Shown here one piece after another: positions 35,841-44,258 of a stretch of 64,000 nt of DNA (position 1 is the first letter of the stretch; the number at the start of each line of letters is the position of its first letter). Position numbers and translations under genes: made by a program. The notes below the pieces were generated by a model. That model saw only the letters and a list, made by a program, of their open reading frames with translations, ran no database searches and had not been told where the DNA came from. Source of the stretch: Thermincola carboxydiphila (GTDB lineage Bacteria > Bacillota > Thermincolia > Thermincolales > UBA2595); NCBI GenBank assembly GCA_016841725.1, contig JAENYP010000001.1, forward strand, positions 62,001 through 126,000, read 5' to 3'.

Positions 35841-36920
35841 TTACCGGTATGTTCCATAGGCCTTAGCCGCTTTAATAATCGCCATGGCATTTATTAAGGT
35901 GCCATTGGGTGGAAACTCACATCCGGTTGAGAGGATAAACCCTCCGTCACAATCCTTATAATATTCGATAAATTTCCGGGTTTCTTCCATAACCTGTTCT
36001 TCATTCCAGGTCATGCCTACACTCGCAGGGTCAAGAGCTCCTATTGATACAATCTTTTTGCCCCATTTGGCTGCATGATCCTCCCAGGTCTTGCAGTCAG
36101 CTGCCGGATAGGCATGGGAAATAGCCACAGGATCGGTCCACTTCTGCTGGACATCAAAGTATATGCCCCCGCCGCAGTTATGCAGGACCAGGGCTCCTCC
36201 GGCCTTCTTGACAGTATCAGCAATTCTCTTGGCATATGGCGCTTCAATGGCCTCCCACATTTTGGGGCTCATAATGGTAGCCGAAGCATACAATGTATCC
36301 ATGACTATTGCCTGTGCGCCGGCCTCTATTTGGGCAACAGCATATTCTTCCAGAACGGGAGTAATTATTTCACAGGCTTCAATAATGGCATCCGGGTGTT
36401 TAATGCAATCAACAAACATCCGCTCATGCCCTCTCAGGGCGCCGATAACACCAAGGGGGGCATACACAAATCCACAGACACCGCATTCTTTTGCCTTGGC
36501 TTTGGCTACCCGGTGTGTTGCCTCGATGACAACCTTCATCCGCCCTGTCTCCCTTGGGTTGATCCGTTCTAACCTTCTATAGTCATCAACTGTTTTGATG
36601 ATGGGGTTATTGGGATTGGCATAAGCGGTACTCTCGATGGGGTAAATTACCTCTTGACCGAATGAACCGGCTTCAACCGAGAGGTCAACCAGCATCACAA
36701 AGATGTCAAAATCATAATTCATAATCTGGTGTGTCTGGATAAGAGATTCTGCGATGAGTTCCGCATCCTGAGACCATTTGTCGTAAGTTACACCAAGAAC
36801 ACGGCGTGCTGCGCCGCATACCAGTGATGCCACAGGCACCCGGTCAGGTTTCTGATAAGACAGTGCAGCCAGCGCCCTTTCCAAACCTGTCATTTCATCC
36901 TTGTACTGTTTTACAACCAT
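35841..36920 (-). CDS. UroD/MtaA-family corrinoid methyltransferase, copy 3
   Basis: Protein of 359 residues, almost collinear with copy 1 (shared VPVASLVCGA, CGVCGFVYAPLG, AIVMDTLYASATIMSPKMWE, LSTGCEFPPNG). It heads the second unit (methyltransferase, corrinoid protein, VWA remnant, methyltransferase 2, CobW 2). The 580 bases upstream presumably hold its promoter. Methyl donor unknown. Confidence 0.88.
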   Translation of the reverse strand: MVVKQYKDEMTGLERALAALSYQKPDRVPVASLVCGAARRVLGVTYDKWSQDAELIAESLIQTHQIMNYDFDIFVMLVDLSVEAGSFGQEVIYPIESTAYANPNNPIIKTVDDYRRLERINPRETGRMKVVIEATHRVAKAKAKECGVCGFVYAPLGVIGALRGHERMFVDCIKHPDAIIEACEIITPVLEEYAVAQIEAGAQAIVMDTLYASATIMSPKMWEAIEAPYAKRIADTVKKAGGALVLHNCGGGIYFDVQQKWTDPVAISHAYPAADCKTWEDHAAKWGKKIVSIGALDPASVGMTWNEEQVMEETRKFIEYYKDCDGGFILSTGCEFPPNGTLINAMAIIKAAKAYGTYR

Positions 36921-37477
36921 TAAGATCCCTCCATTAAATCTGAACTATCTAACCTCCGGCAAAAGCAAACTACACTAAATAGCCACTGATGCCGTGCCTG
37001 AAACTGCCCCTCCCTTCCTTTTTCTTAATAACCGAATGCAGCTGCAAAAAAATATATGGTTCCTATCGCGACAATGCTTTTTAACCTATATTAAAAACGG
37101 TTTAGCACCCATGTACAAATACTGTATTATAGGTAAAAAAATAAGCAAGCATTCTTAAACTTAATTAGAAGCTGCTGCTGTAAAAAACAGAAGACCAATT
37201 CAAGAATGTTTGCTGTATGGAGAAACTTTAGAAAATAGTTTTAGTTTTTCTTCAAATAAAGAAAACAAATACTAGTCAAGCTATCTACATTAAATTGTAA
37301 ACGTTTGCACCATTAGTTGGTAACCCTTTTTCTCTTAATGGAAATGATTTAGACTTGAGCGGTTATCCTCAGCTTTAAGCAGTCAAGCCTGTTCAAATCA
37401 TTTTTACTACTACTATTGTCGTTTTGCAGCCATTATCAATATTATGTTAATAACCGGGCCAGCTGCAGATATTTGAA
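36921..37477. other. Long AT-rich intergenic region with an inverted repeat
   Basis: About 560 bases with no credible gene. A 16-bp inverted repeat is present: AGCAAGCATTCTTAAA at 37143-37158 and its near-complement TTCAAGAATGTTTGCT at 37199-37214 (two mismatches, 40-base loop). It could be an operator pair or RNA hairpin in the leader of methyltransferase copy 3. No clear sigma-54 site was found. Confidence 0.5.
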
Positions 37478-37505
37478 AAAAAAAGATGCCTTTACAGACA
37501 TCTTA
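37478..37505 (-). terminator. Intrinsic terminator after DUF2284 copy 2
   Basis: Stem AAGATG...CATCTT followed by TTTTTTTTT on the minus strand, beginning in the stop codon of the DUF2284 gene. It ends the DUF1638-DUF2284 transcript and insulates the methyltransferase region. Confidence 0.85.
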
Positions 37506-38054
37506 GATAAATAACATCCCCATGAAATTTAGTTCAGTAGTCACCGGCCATTCCACCCTGACTCCAAGTTTGCGGGCGACTGTAGTAATATCAATCCCAA
37601 AACCGGTAATGCCCGGATGTGCCTCCAGGGGTTTGCGGCACGGTTCATCCCGGGAAACACATTCCTCACACAGCCTGCAGCCCCCCACTGTAAGACCAAA
37701 AGCCAGGTGGTTAATTTTTTCACAGGCGCTCTTCTCAAATTTGCCAATTAATTTCATCAGCTCATTCTGAGGTTTCTCTCTTTTTACTTCTTCCATCACA
37801 CCTTCAGAGTATGGGATCGTCAGCACCACAAGTGCCCCGCCCTGATATCCTTTCAAAGCGCTGCGGATGAAATCCAGGTCCGGAAGGTTTGGCGGACAGA
37901 ACTTGCCTCTCCCGTAATTGGGGCACGGAGGAATCATACACTTTAAGCGCACCCGTTCCTCGACTTTAATGTCTGAAATCTCGAATGGTATCAGTTTCAC
38001 CCTGGGGTCTGTATTTTCTTCCTGAAGAACCTTTACCAGGTCAGCAGCGGACAT
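37503..38054 (-). CDS. DUF2284 family cysteine-rich metal-binding protein, copy 2
   Basis: Protein of 183 residues with the DUF2284 cysteine pattern (LKCMIPPCPNYGRGKFCPPN and CRLCEECVSRDEPCRKP). It is only distantly related in sequence to copy 1. ATG 38054 is preferred, with GGAGGGGAG upstream; the open frame extends to 38072. It follows a DUF1638 gene by 45 bases. DUF2284 and DUF1638 proteins are common companions of corrinoid methyltransferases; biochemical roles are unknown to me. Confidence 0.8.
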   Translation of the reverse strand: MSAADLVKVLQEENTDPRVKLIPFEISDIKVEERVRLKCMIPPCPNYGRGKFCPPNLPDLDFIRSALKGYQGGALVVLTIPYSEGVMEEVKREKPQNELMKLIGKFEKSACEKINHLAFGLTVGGCRLCEECVSRDEPCRKPLEAHPGITGFGIDITTVARKLGVRVEWPVTTELNFMGMLFI

Positions 38055-38099
38055 TTTCTCCCCTCCAGTCATTTATAGTAATTTATTAAAACCAAACAA

Positions 38100-38786
38100 T
38101 CAGCACCCCTGTACACAAACCTGTTCCCCCGGAGACAGGAATTCCTGTTCATCAATTACCCGGTCTGGGGGTATAGTTACAAAGAGCCTGTCATCCCAAG
38201 GCCCATAAACGAGCTGCTGAAGATAATTCAGATCGCCCTCGGTACCCTGGCACGGCAGCTCCAGTATCTCTGCAAACTCCCTGGTTTTCTGCAAAGTTGC
38301 TTTATCACGCGGGTGTCCGGTATGGATATACAAAAGCCGGTTGTAGTTTTCGAACATCATGCGGAAGATCTTCAACGCCCTTTTGGGCCCAAACTGAACA
38401 CAACTGCGTTCGTATTCCGGAATCATCATGTGGTCACCTTCCACCCAGCCCCCGGAAAAATAGAAGGTCCCCTTATAGTTCTTTTGCATAGTGTCATACG
38501 TAGTTTTAGAACCCAATAACACAGGAATGCAGTCATGGACCCTGGGGATTATCATCTCACATCCGGGGGCCCGGATGCCCCTCAGGGCGCCCCCGCAAAG
38601 TCCGAATCCCAGAATCACCCTGCTATAGCCCCGGGACCTGGCAACTGCGTGACTAACTTCCTGATATAACTTTTGGGGATGCAGATGAAGTCCCATTGAC
38701 AGGTATTCGATATCTGTATCCGGTATCAAACCCATGGAGTTGATTTCCTCCTTAAAAACATCACAACAGAGCAATTTTCTTTTCAC
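38100..38786 (-). CDS. DUF1638 family protein
   Basis: Protein of 228 residues with several conserved cysteines (LLCCDVFKEEI, LGFGLCGGALRG, APGCEMIIPRVHDCIPVLLG), matching DUF1638, a family found beside methylamine-type and other corrinoid methyltransferase genes. The histidine/cysteine pattern suggests metal or corrinoid binding, which is inference. It forms a short operon with DUF2284 copy 2. Confidence 0.78.
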   Translation of the reverse strand: MKRKLLCCDVFKEEINSMGLIPDTDIEYLSMGLHLHPQKLYQEVSHAVARSRGYSRVILGFGLCGGALRGIRAPGCEMIIPRVHDCIPVLLGSKTTYDTMQKNYKGTFYFSGGWVEGDHMMIPEYERSCVQFGPKRALKIFRMMFENYNRLLYIHTGHPRDKATLQKTREFAEILELPCQGTEGDLNYLQQLVYGPWDDRLFVTIPPDRVIDEQEFLSPGEQVCVQGC

Positions 38787-38881
38787 AGCATCAACCTCAC
38801 TACAGTAGTTACTTTTAGGTAATAATTAAACTTATTATAGCATCTTTGGCGCTTCAAGTCAGCACCCATTTTTGATGCCAA

Positions 38882-39562
38882 CTAAAGATGCAGTTCGGCT
38901 ATCACCGGCAGATGGTCTGAGGCATCACATCCGGGTACAGTAAAAGCCCTGCACTTAAACTCTGCTGAAAAAAGAATATAATCGATTCTGTCAACAGGAT
39001 TGGTCAGGGAAAACGTGGGTGATGATCCAAAAAGACTGCCGGCATCTGTTAATAATTTGTAAAGCGGGGCCAACTGGTCAGGGCCACAGTTAAAGTCACC
39101 CATCAGTATTACCGGATTTTCTTCTTGCTCCACCAGTCTCCTGAGCTCCGCTATCTGCTCAAACCGTTCCTGCCTGTTAAGTCCCAGATGGGTTGTAAAT
39201 ACTGTGATATACCCGCCCGGGACACGAAGTCGTGTCCGCAGGCAGCATCTCTGCTCACGTTTGGCGGAAAGCCGAAAGTTTTCCGATTCATAAACAGGAT
39301 ACCTCGACAGGACGGCATTCCCGAAAAAGCCAATCGGCCCAAGTTTAATGGCAGGCCCATAGCGGTACAGCATGTTCCGTGAAGCAGCAAGTCGTTTGGG
39401 CTGATTGACAAAACCGACCCTGGGGCTGAAACTTTCTACTTCATTAAGGCCAACTATTGCCGGACGCTCATTCCTGATGAAATCACATATGCGTTTAAGG
39501 CTCTTCCTTTTCTTAACATCTATACAGGAATGTACATTGTAAGTCATTACTCTCAATTTCAA
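38882..39562 (-). CDS. Endonuclease/exonuclease/phosphatase (EEP) family protein
   Basis: Protein of 226 residues with the EEP fold landmarks: MTYNVHSCID at the N terminus, the metal glutamate in VGLNEVE, HLGLNRQER, MGDFNCGPD, and C-terminal CDASDHLPVIAEL with the catalytic histidine. It may act on DNA, RNA or a phospholipid/inositol phosphate; substrate is not deducible. There is no signal peptide, so it is cytoplasmic. The gene stands alone between the DUF1638 gene and a palindromic element. Confidence 0.85.
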   Translation of the reverse strand: MKLRVMTYNVHSCIDVKKRKSLKRICDFIRNERPAIVGLNEVESFSPRVGFVNQPKRLAASRNMLYRYGPAIKLGPIGFFGNAVLSRYPVYESENFRLSAKREQRCCLRTRLRVPGGYITVFTTHLGLNRQERFEQIAELRRLVEQEENPVILMGDFNCGPDQLAPLYKLLTDAGSLFGSSPTFSLTNPVDRIDYILFSAEFKCRAFTVPGCDASDHLPVIAELHL

Positions 39563-39640
39563 AACCCCACTTCTAATAAAATATAATAATATGTCAGGAC
39601 TATATTATTATATTAAACAGTGCAGACGGAATATGTACCT

Positions 39641-39668
39641 AAGACTTCCAGTTAAGAAGCAGGAGTCT
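39641..39668. repeat. 28-bp hairpin repeat, copy A
   Basis: AAGACTTCC...GGAGTCT; can fold on itself and is repeated at 39878-39905 in direct orientation, flanking a long palindrome. Confidence 0.7.
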
Positions 39669-39690
39669 CGGGCTGTTAACAAAGTCAATA

Positions 39691-39854
39691 ATTTTGACTA
39701 TAAAAATGTTTAAGACAGGGGTAGATGTGTTCCGGAGGGCGGAGTCTGTCGTCCGTCCGGCCCGCGACCGCAAAGCGGGAGCGGATGCCGGCGGAGATGT
39801 AGCCCGCCCAAGGAATTCATCTACCCCTGTCCAAAATACATTTTATAATCAAAA
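39691..39854. repeat. Long imperfect palindrome with GC-rich centre (about 164 bp)
   Basis: Outer arms 39691-39727 and 39818-39854 are complementary over about 37 bases, with a perfect 14-bp core (GACAGGGGTAGATG / CATCTACCCCTGTC). The centre is much more GC-rich than its surroundings and also partly self-complementary (CCCGC...GCGGG). It is flanked by 28-bp direct repeats. A non-autonomous mobile element or a large RNA hairpin are possible; no coding function is credible. Confidence 0.75.
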
Positions 39855-39877
39855 AGCATGGGGTTTGTCAAAAAGGT

Positions 39878-39905
39878 AAGACTTCCGCTTAAAAAGAAGG
39901 AGTCT
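39878..39905. repeat. 28-bp hairpin repeat, copy B
   Basis: Direct repeat of 39641-39668 with differences mainly in the central bases. Confidence 0.7.
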
Positions 39906-39907
39906 AA

Positions 39908-39940
39908 AACTAAAGGACTGCTCCCTTTTGGAAACAGCCC
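39908..39940 (-). terminator. Intrinsic terminator of infC-rpmI-rplT operon
   Basis: An 11-pair stem (GGGCTGTTTCC / GGGAGCAGTCC, several G-U pairs) with an AAAA loop is followed by TTTAGTTTT, about 30 bases beyond the rplT stop. Confidence 0.75.
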
Positions 39941-39971
39941 CATTTAATCAGCGCTTTAATTGAAATATGGA

Positions 39972-40331
39972 TTAGGCATTAAGCTTCTGTTTGGCAACTT
40001 CAACAAGCCTGCCAAAAGCCTTTTCGTCCTTTACGGCCATATCGGCCAGAATCTTGCGGTTGATATCCACTCCAGCCTGTCTTAATCCGTTAATAAGCTT
40101 GCTGTAAGACATTCCGTTAATCCTTGCTGCCGCATTAATCCTGGCAATCCAGAGTTTGCGGAAATCCCTTTTTTTAGCCTTACGGTCACGGTAAGCATAT
40201 GAAAGGGATTTTAGCACCTGCTCGTTAGCGGGTCTGAAAAGCTTACTCTTAGAACCAAAATAACCCTTGGCAAGTTTTAAAATCTTCTTATGTCTTTTAC
40301 GGGCTGTAACCCCTCTTTTCACCCTAGGCAT
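39972..40331 (-). CDS. rplT: 50S ribosomal protein L20
   Basis: L20 of 119 residues, full length, with the basic N terminus [20 protein letters not shown] and [13 protein letters not shown]. It is required for early 50S assembly and in Firmicutes represses its own operon through the infC leader. Last gene of infC-rpmI-rplT. Confidence 0.97.
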   Translation of the reverse strand: MPRVKRGVTARKRHKKILKLAKGYFGSKSKLFRPANEQVLKSLSYAYRDRKAKKRDFRKLWIARINAAARINGMSYSKLINGLRQAGVDINRKILADMAVKDEKAFGRLVEVAKQKLNA

Positions 40332-40382
40332 ATCCTAAACCTCCTTAAAAACTTGTAATTTATCTTTTGATTCAGCCAATTA

Positions 40383-40580
40383 TCAGGAATAAGGCATTAA
40401 AAGCTTGATTCTCTTGGCATCAGCTTTAGAAACAAGGTTAGACTTGCGGAGGTTTCTTTTCCTCTTGGCAGATTTCTTCTCTAATATATGGCTTTTATAT
40501 GCTTTAGCCTTTTTGACTTTCCCGGTTCCGGTAACTTTAAACCTCTTGGCAGCGCCCCTGTGAGTTTTCATTTTGGGCAT
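40383..40580 (-). CDS. rpmI: 50S ribosomal protein L35
   Basis: L35 of 65 residues, highly basic, with the family start [20 protein letters not shown]. It lies between infC and rplT, the universal arrangement. Confidence 0.97.
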   Translation of the reverse strand: MPKMKTHRGAAKRFKVTGTGKVKKAKAYKSHILEKKSAKRKRNLRKSNLVSKADAKRIKLLMPYS

Positions 40581-40597
40581 AACTCTGCTCCTCCTCT

Positions 40598-41110
40598 CTA
40601 GTCCTGTTTTGGTGCTAAAATCATTATCATATTTCTTCCTTCAACCTTTGGCTGTCTTTCAACTGTAGCCACTTCTTCAGTCGCATCAGCAACCCTCTTC
40701 AAAAGCTTTTTCCCCAACTCGGCGTGAGCCATTTCACGCCCCCTGAACATCAGGGTCACCTTGACCTTGTCACCCTCTGTTAAAAACTTCAGGGCATTCT
40801 TGGTCTTTACCTCAAGGTCATGGTCCTCAATATTTGGCCTTACCTTTACTTCTTTGACACTGATAATTTTCTGTTTCTTGCGCGCTTCTTTTTCACGCTT
40901 GCTCTGTTCATACTTGTACTTGCCAAAATCCATAATGCGGCATACCGGGGGCTTAGCATTAGGCGCAATCTCAACTAGGTCGAGTTCCTGTTCCTGAGCC
41001 ATTCTCAGGGCATCCCTGACCGGCACGATGCCTAACTGTTCTTGTTCGGAACTAATTAACCTGACTTCCTTACCCCTGATTTCCTCATTAATTCGCATAT
41101 CTTTGCTTAT
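40598..41110 (-). CDS. infC: Translation initiation factor IF-3, probable AUA start
   Basis: IF-3, about 170 residues, with N-terminal [15 protein letters not shown] and C-terminal [17 protein letters not shown] domains. The start is unusual. The longest frame begins at TTG 41125, but that codon overlaps the strong ribosome site GGAGGTGA. The first codon at proper distance is ATA 41110, giving an N terminus SKDMRINEE that aligns with the ATT-started Bacillus subtilis protein. The first ATG (41098) is 17 bases from the ribosome site. Rare start codons on infC are known to allow IF-3 to repress its own translation. Confidence 0.93.
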   Translation of the reverse strand: MSKDMRINEEIRGKEVRLISSEQEQLGIVPVRDALRMAQEQELDLVEIAPNAKPPVCRIMDFGKYKYEQSKREKEARKKQKIISVKEVKVRPNIEDHDLEVKTKNALKFLTEGDKVKVTLMFRGREMAHAELGKKLLKRVADATEEVATVERQPKVEGRNMIMILAPKQD

Positions 41111-41125
41111 TGGGTTCACCTCCAA

Positions 41126-41285
41126 ATTTTATCTCCTCTAAAAAACTAAGCGGGTGGATAACCACCCGCAGAAAATCAAATATAGAATACCTGATTTTAG
41201 AAATTCGTTGACCTTATCAACAGCCGGAGCGTTATAAGGTGAGAAGCGGATGGCTTCTGCTTTTGGATAAAATATCAAATTCTTT
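41126..41285 (-). ncRNA. infC leader RNA (L20-leader type) with attenuator
   Basis: The leader contains GCCATCCGCTTCTCACC...GATAAGGTCAACGAATTTC and ends in a strong GCGGGTGG/CCACCCGC hairpin with a T-run. This arrangement resembles the Firmicutes L20 leader, where L20 binding promotes termination. Assignment is by position and partial motif recall. Confidence 0.6.
41139..41169 (-). terminator. Attenuator terminator in infC leader
   Basis: Perfect eight-pair stem GCGGGTGG / CCACCCGC followed by TTAGTTTTTT, 30-60 bases before the infC start. Confidence 0.85.
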
Positions 41286-41288
41286 ATT

Positions 41289-41318
41289 ATTATAGCACTG
41301 TTTATCACCGGATGTCAA
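41289..41318 (-). promoter_or_regulatory. Sigma-A promoter of infC operon
   Basis: Perfect TTGACA (41318-41313) and TATAAT (41294-41289) with an 18-base spacer, just beyond the thrS stop codon. Confidence 0.8.
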
Positions 41319-41324
41319 ATACAT

Positions 41325-43235
41325 TTACCTTTTCAGCTCAATTTCCTCCCTGACAGTTTTCACAAACTCATCAAGGGCAATACTTCCCTGATCTCCTTCG
41401 CCGCGTTTGCGCACAGCCACTGCGCCGCTGTCAACTTCACGGTCTCCGATTACCAGCATATATGGGATTTTTTCCAGTTGGGCCTCCCTTATCTTATAGC
41501 CGATTTTTTCATTTCGGCCGTCAACTTCTCCCCTGATACCATTTTCCTCAAGGATTTTCAGGATTGTTCCCGCGAAGTCACGTCCCCGGTCGGTTACCGT
41601 AAGCACCTTAACCTGTACCGGGGCCAGCCATACCGGGAATGCTCCGGCATAATGTTCGATAAGGATTCCGATAAAGCGCTCAATGCTCCCGAATACTACC
41701 CGGTGAATCATTACCGGCCGGTGTTTTTGTCCATCCTCACCCACATATGTGAGGTCAAATTTTTCCGGCATCAGGAAGTCAAGCTGAATGGTCCCGCACT
41801 GCCAGGTCCTCCCCAGACAGTCCCTGAGGTGGAAATCAATCTTGGGTCCATAGAATGCCCCATCACCTTCATTAATCTTGTAATCCAGGCCTTTCTCATC
41901 AAGGGCCTGCTTCAAGGCATCTGTGGCCATATCCCATATTTCATCAGATCCCATAGCCTTTTCCGGTTTAGTACTTAATTCCACGTGATATTCAAAGCCG
42001 AACACGCTGTAAAACTTGTCAATAAGGTCAATTACCCCAATTATCTCTCTGGTCGCCTGGGAAGGCAGCATAAATATGTGGGCATCATCCTGGGTAAAAC
42101 AGCGCACCCTCATTAACCCGTGCAGCGCCCCTGACAGTTCGTGCCTGTGGACCAGACCCAGCTCACCAAGCCTGATGGGCAGGTCCCGGTAGCTGTGCAG
42201 TTTGGACCTGTAGACAAGGATACCGCCGGGACAGTTCATGGGTTTTACCGCAAAATCGGTTTCATCGATACTGGTGAAATACATGTTTTCTTTATAGTTA
42301 TCCCAGTGGCCCGACTGCTCCCAGAGGCCCCGGTTCAGAATCACCGGGGTACGGATTTCCTGGTATCCGGCCTTTTTATGTTCTTCCCGCCAGAAGTTTT
42401 CCAGTTCATTCCGCAGCACCATCCCCTTAGGGTGGAAAAAGGGGAAACCAGGGCCCTCATCCTGCATGGAAAACAGTTCAAGTTCGGCCCCCAGCTTACG
42501 ATGGTCACGTTTTTTGGCCTCTTCTATCCGGAAAATATGTTCATCCAATAGAGACTTCTTTGGGAATGAAGTCCCATATATCCTCTGGAGCATTTTATTT
42601 TTCTCGCTGCCCCGCCAGTAAGCCCCGGCCAGGTTCATCAGTTTTACAGACTTTACTTTTCCCGTAGAAGGCACATGAGGTCCGGCACAGAGGTCGATAA
42701 AGTCTCCCTGGCGGTAACAGCTGATGACCGCATCCTCAGGAAGGTCATTAATCAGCTCCACCTTATAGTTTTCCCCGGCTTCCTCAAAGAGCTTCAGGGC
42801 TTCGTCCCTGGATACCTCCATACGCTCAAAGGGGTAGTCTTCTTTGATAATCCTCTGCATCTCCTTTTCTATCCGGGGCAGGTCTTCAGGAGAAAAGTTT
42901 TCCGGGACGTCAAAATCATAATAAAACCCTTCCGAGATAGATGGGCCGATGCCAAATTTAACTCCGGGAAAGAGATTTTTCACAGCCTGGGCCATAATGT
43001 GTGCCGTACTGTGGCGATATACATCCTGCCCTTCGTCACTGTCCCATGTAATAATCTCAAGCGCACTGTCTGCATTGACAGGTGTGCCCAAATCTACTTT
43101 TTTGCCGTTAAGTTTTGCTGCCAGGGCATTTCTGGCGAGACCATGGCTGATGTCGGCAGCAATATCGATTACCGGTGTCCCCTTTGGAAATTCCTTTACT
43201 GAACCGTCTTTTAAAGAAATCCTGACCATAGACAT
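41325..43235 (-). CDS. thrS: Threonyl-tRNA synthetase
   Basis: Class II threonyl-tRNA synthetase, 636 residues from ATG 43235, which follows AAGGAGG by 9 bases. The frame continues upstream to 43280 without support. Domains: N-terminal TGS, editing domain with HSTAHIMAQAV, class II core with AVKPMNCPGG and RCFTQDDAHIF, and an anticodon-binding domain from about residue 535. It is controlled by a T-box leader upstream. Confidence 0.96.
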   Translation of the reverse strand: MSMVRISLKDGSVKEFPKGTPVIDIAADISHGLARNALAAKLNGKKVDLGTPVNADSALEIITWDSDEGQDVYRHSTAHIMAQAVKNLFPGVKFGIGPSISEGFYYDFDVPENFSPEDLPRIEKEMQRIIKEDYPFERMEVSRDEALKLFEEAGENYKVELINDLPEDAVISCYRQGDFIDLCAGPHVPSTGKVKSVKLMNLAGAYWRGSEKNKMLQRIYGTSFPKKSLLDEHIFRIEEAKKRDHRKLGAELELFSMQDEGPGFPFFHPKGMVLRNELENFWREEHKKAGYQEIRTPVILNRGLWEQSGHWDNYKENMYFTSIDETDFAVKPMNCPGGILVYRSKLHSYRDLPIRLGELGLVHRHELSGALHGLMRVRCFTQDDAHIFMLPSQATREIIGVIDLIDKFYSVFGFEYHVELSTKPEKAMGSDEIWDMATDALKQALDEKGLDYKINEGDGAFYGPKIDFHLRDCLGRTWQCGTIQLDFLMPEKFDLTYVGEDGQKHRPVMIHRVVFGSIERFIGILIEHYAGAFPVWLAPVQVKVLTVTDRGRDFAGTILKILEENGIRGEVDGRNEKIGYKIREAQLEKIPYMLVIGDREVDSGAVAVRKRGEGDQGSIALDEFVKTVREEIELKR

Positions 43236-43292
43236 GAAAACATACCTCCTTATTTGAGCGGCTGCAACCGGTGCCGCCAACTAATAAAACCC

Positions 43293-43527
43293 CTCATCCC
43301 TGGCAATAACACCAGAGACGAGAGGTTGTTCTCCCGCGGTTCCACTCTGCTTCCGGCAAACCGGCTCTTTCACAGTCTGTAACGGGACTCACCCGGTCAG
43401 AGCATACTTTGTTCAGCCCGACAGCTCCAAGGTGGTTTTTCGGCTGCCTGTTCCCTGATAAGGCTTCCAGCCCAGGCCTTATCTCTCTGGCAGGTGCCAC
43501 AGCTTACTTTTCCTCTTCACAGCATTT
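43293..43527 (-). ncRNA. T-box riboswitch of thrS
   Basis: The leader carries the T-box sequence GTGGAACCGCGGG (about 43330-43342), a terminator CTCGTCTCTGG...CCAGGGATGAGG with TTTTATT, and a Stem I region with AAAAGTAAGC and CAGAGAG elements. A threonine ACC triplet occurs in AAAAACCACC at the expected end of Stem I. Uncharged tRNA-Thr would favour the antiterminator and thrS expression. Confidence 0.9.
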
Positions 43528-43532
43528 GTTTT

Positions 43533-43561
43533 ATTATATGACTCCGGAAGCACGGTGTCAA
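43533..43561 (-). promoter_or_regulatory. Consensus sigma-A promoter of thrS
   Basis: TTGACA and TATAAT with an exact 17-base spacer, overlapping the 3' end of the DUF445 gene. Transcription would start near 43526, directly before the T-box leader. Confidence 0.88.
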
Positions 43562-44154
43562 GTCCTGGCGGCAACTGCCACCAGCAATTGCAGCAAACCC
43601 GCAGCCACCCCGATCAGGGCTGCTCCGGTTTTCAGATAAAACACCTCAGTCATCCTATTTACCCTGGTCTCCAGGTCAGCCAAATCATAAGTGCGTATTT
43701 TTTCTTCAATGAACCGGCAGAGGTCTGAACCGGCTCCCCTGTCTTTGCGGACACTATAGACCAGTTCATCTAAAAATGCTGTAATTTCTTTCCTGACAAC
43801 ATCTTCAACCAGATCAATTATCTTCTGCCTTACTCCCCTTGGCACCAAAAAGGGAATCTTGTGCTGAATGTGTTCCTTTATGGAAACCACAACAGTATTA
43901 CTAAGGTTTGCTCTGACCTCATAGGCCGGGCCTGACTCCTCAGTAACGGCCAATTGCAGCTGGGTTTGGATGATTTCCCTAATACCTGCCGCCAGGTGCT
44001 CCTGTTTTCCGGGCAGCAATCCCCTGATATACCTATCGGCAAAAGGTGCTTTAACGGGATCTGCAGGCCGGAACAGGATTTTCAGGGCCAGAGCCGCAGT
44101 AAACCATCCCGATATCCCTCCGATAACAGGAATTAAAATTAATATATACTCCAT
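43558..44154 (-). CDS. DUF445 family membrane-associated protein
   Basis: Protein of 198 residues with an N-terminal hydrophobic segment (ILIPVIGGISGWFTAALALK), a conserved block LLFRP-like (KILFRPADPVKAP, GLLPGKQEHLA) and a C-terminal hydrophobic anchor. This matches DUF445/YheB-like proteins, here shorter than the usual approximately 380 residues. Function unknown. The thrS promoter lies inside its last codons. Confidence 0.75.
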   Translation of the reverse strand: MEYILILIPVIGGISGWFTAALALKILFRPADPVKAPFADRYIRGLLPGKQEHLAAGIREIIQTQLQLAVTEESGPAYEVRANLSNTVVVSIKEHIQHKIPFLVPRGVRQKIIDLVEDVVRKEITAFLDELVYSVRKDRGAGSDLCRFIEEKIRTYDLADLETRVNRMTEVFYLKTGAALIGVAAGLLQLLVAVAART

Positions 44155-44258
44155 ACAGTCAGTCCTTTATTATAGTCTTTACTCCCTAAAAATATACCAG
44201 AAGCTGTCTCAGACTGCAATGGAAAAAACGGGGAAAATTTCGCCCGCCGGGTAAATTT

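Noticed and set aside
25095-36920. Insertion-sequence-driven duplication
   Set aside because: No transposase, terminal repeats or target duplications are visible around the duplicated methyltransferase sets.
39694-39879. Plus-strand 61-codon frame across the GC-rich palindrome
   Set aside because: Lies entirely in a self-complementary element; no ribosome site and no protein-like pattern.
39641-39905. Possible CRISPR array from 28-bp repeats
   Set aside because: Only two copies separated by 209 bases containing a palindrome; no cas genes.
43294-43500. 68-codon minus-strand frame upstream of thrS
   Set aside because: It sits on the T-box leader; the RNA motif explains the sequence.
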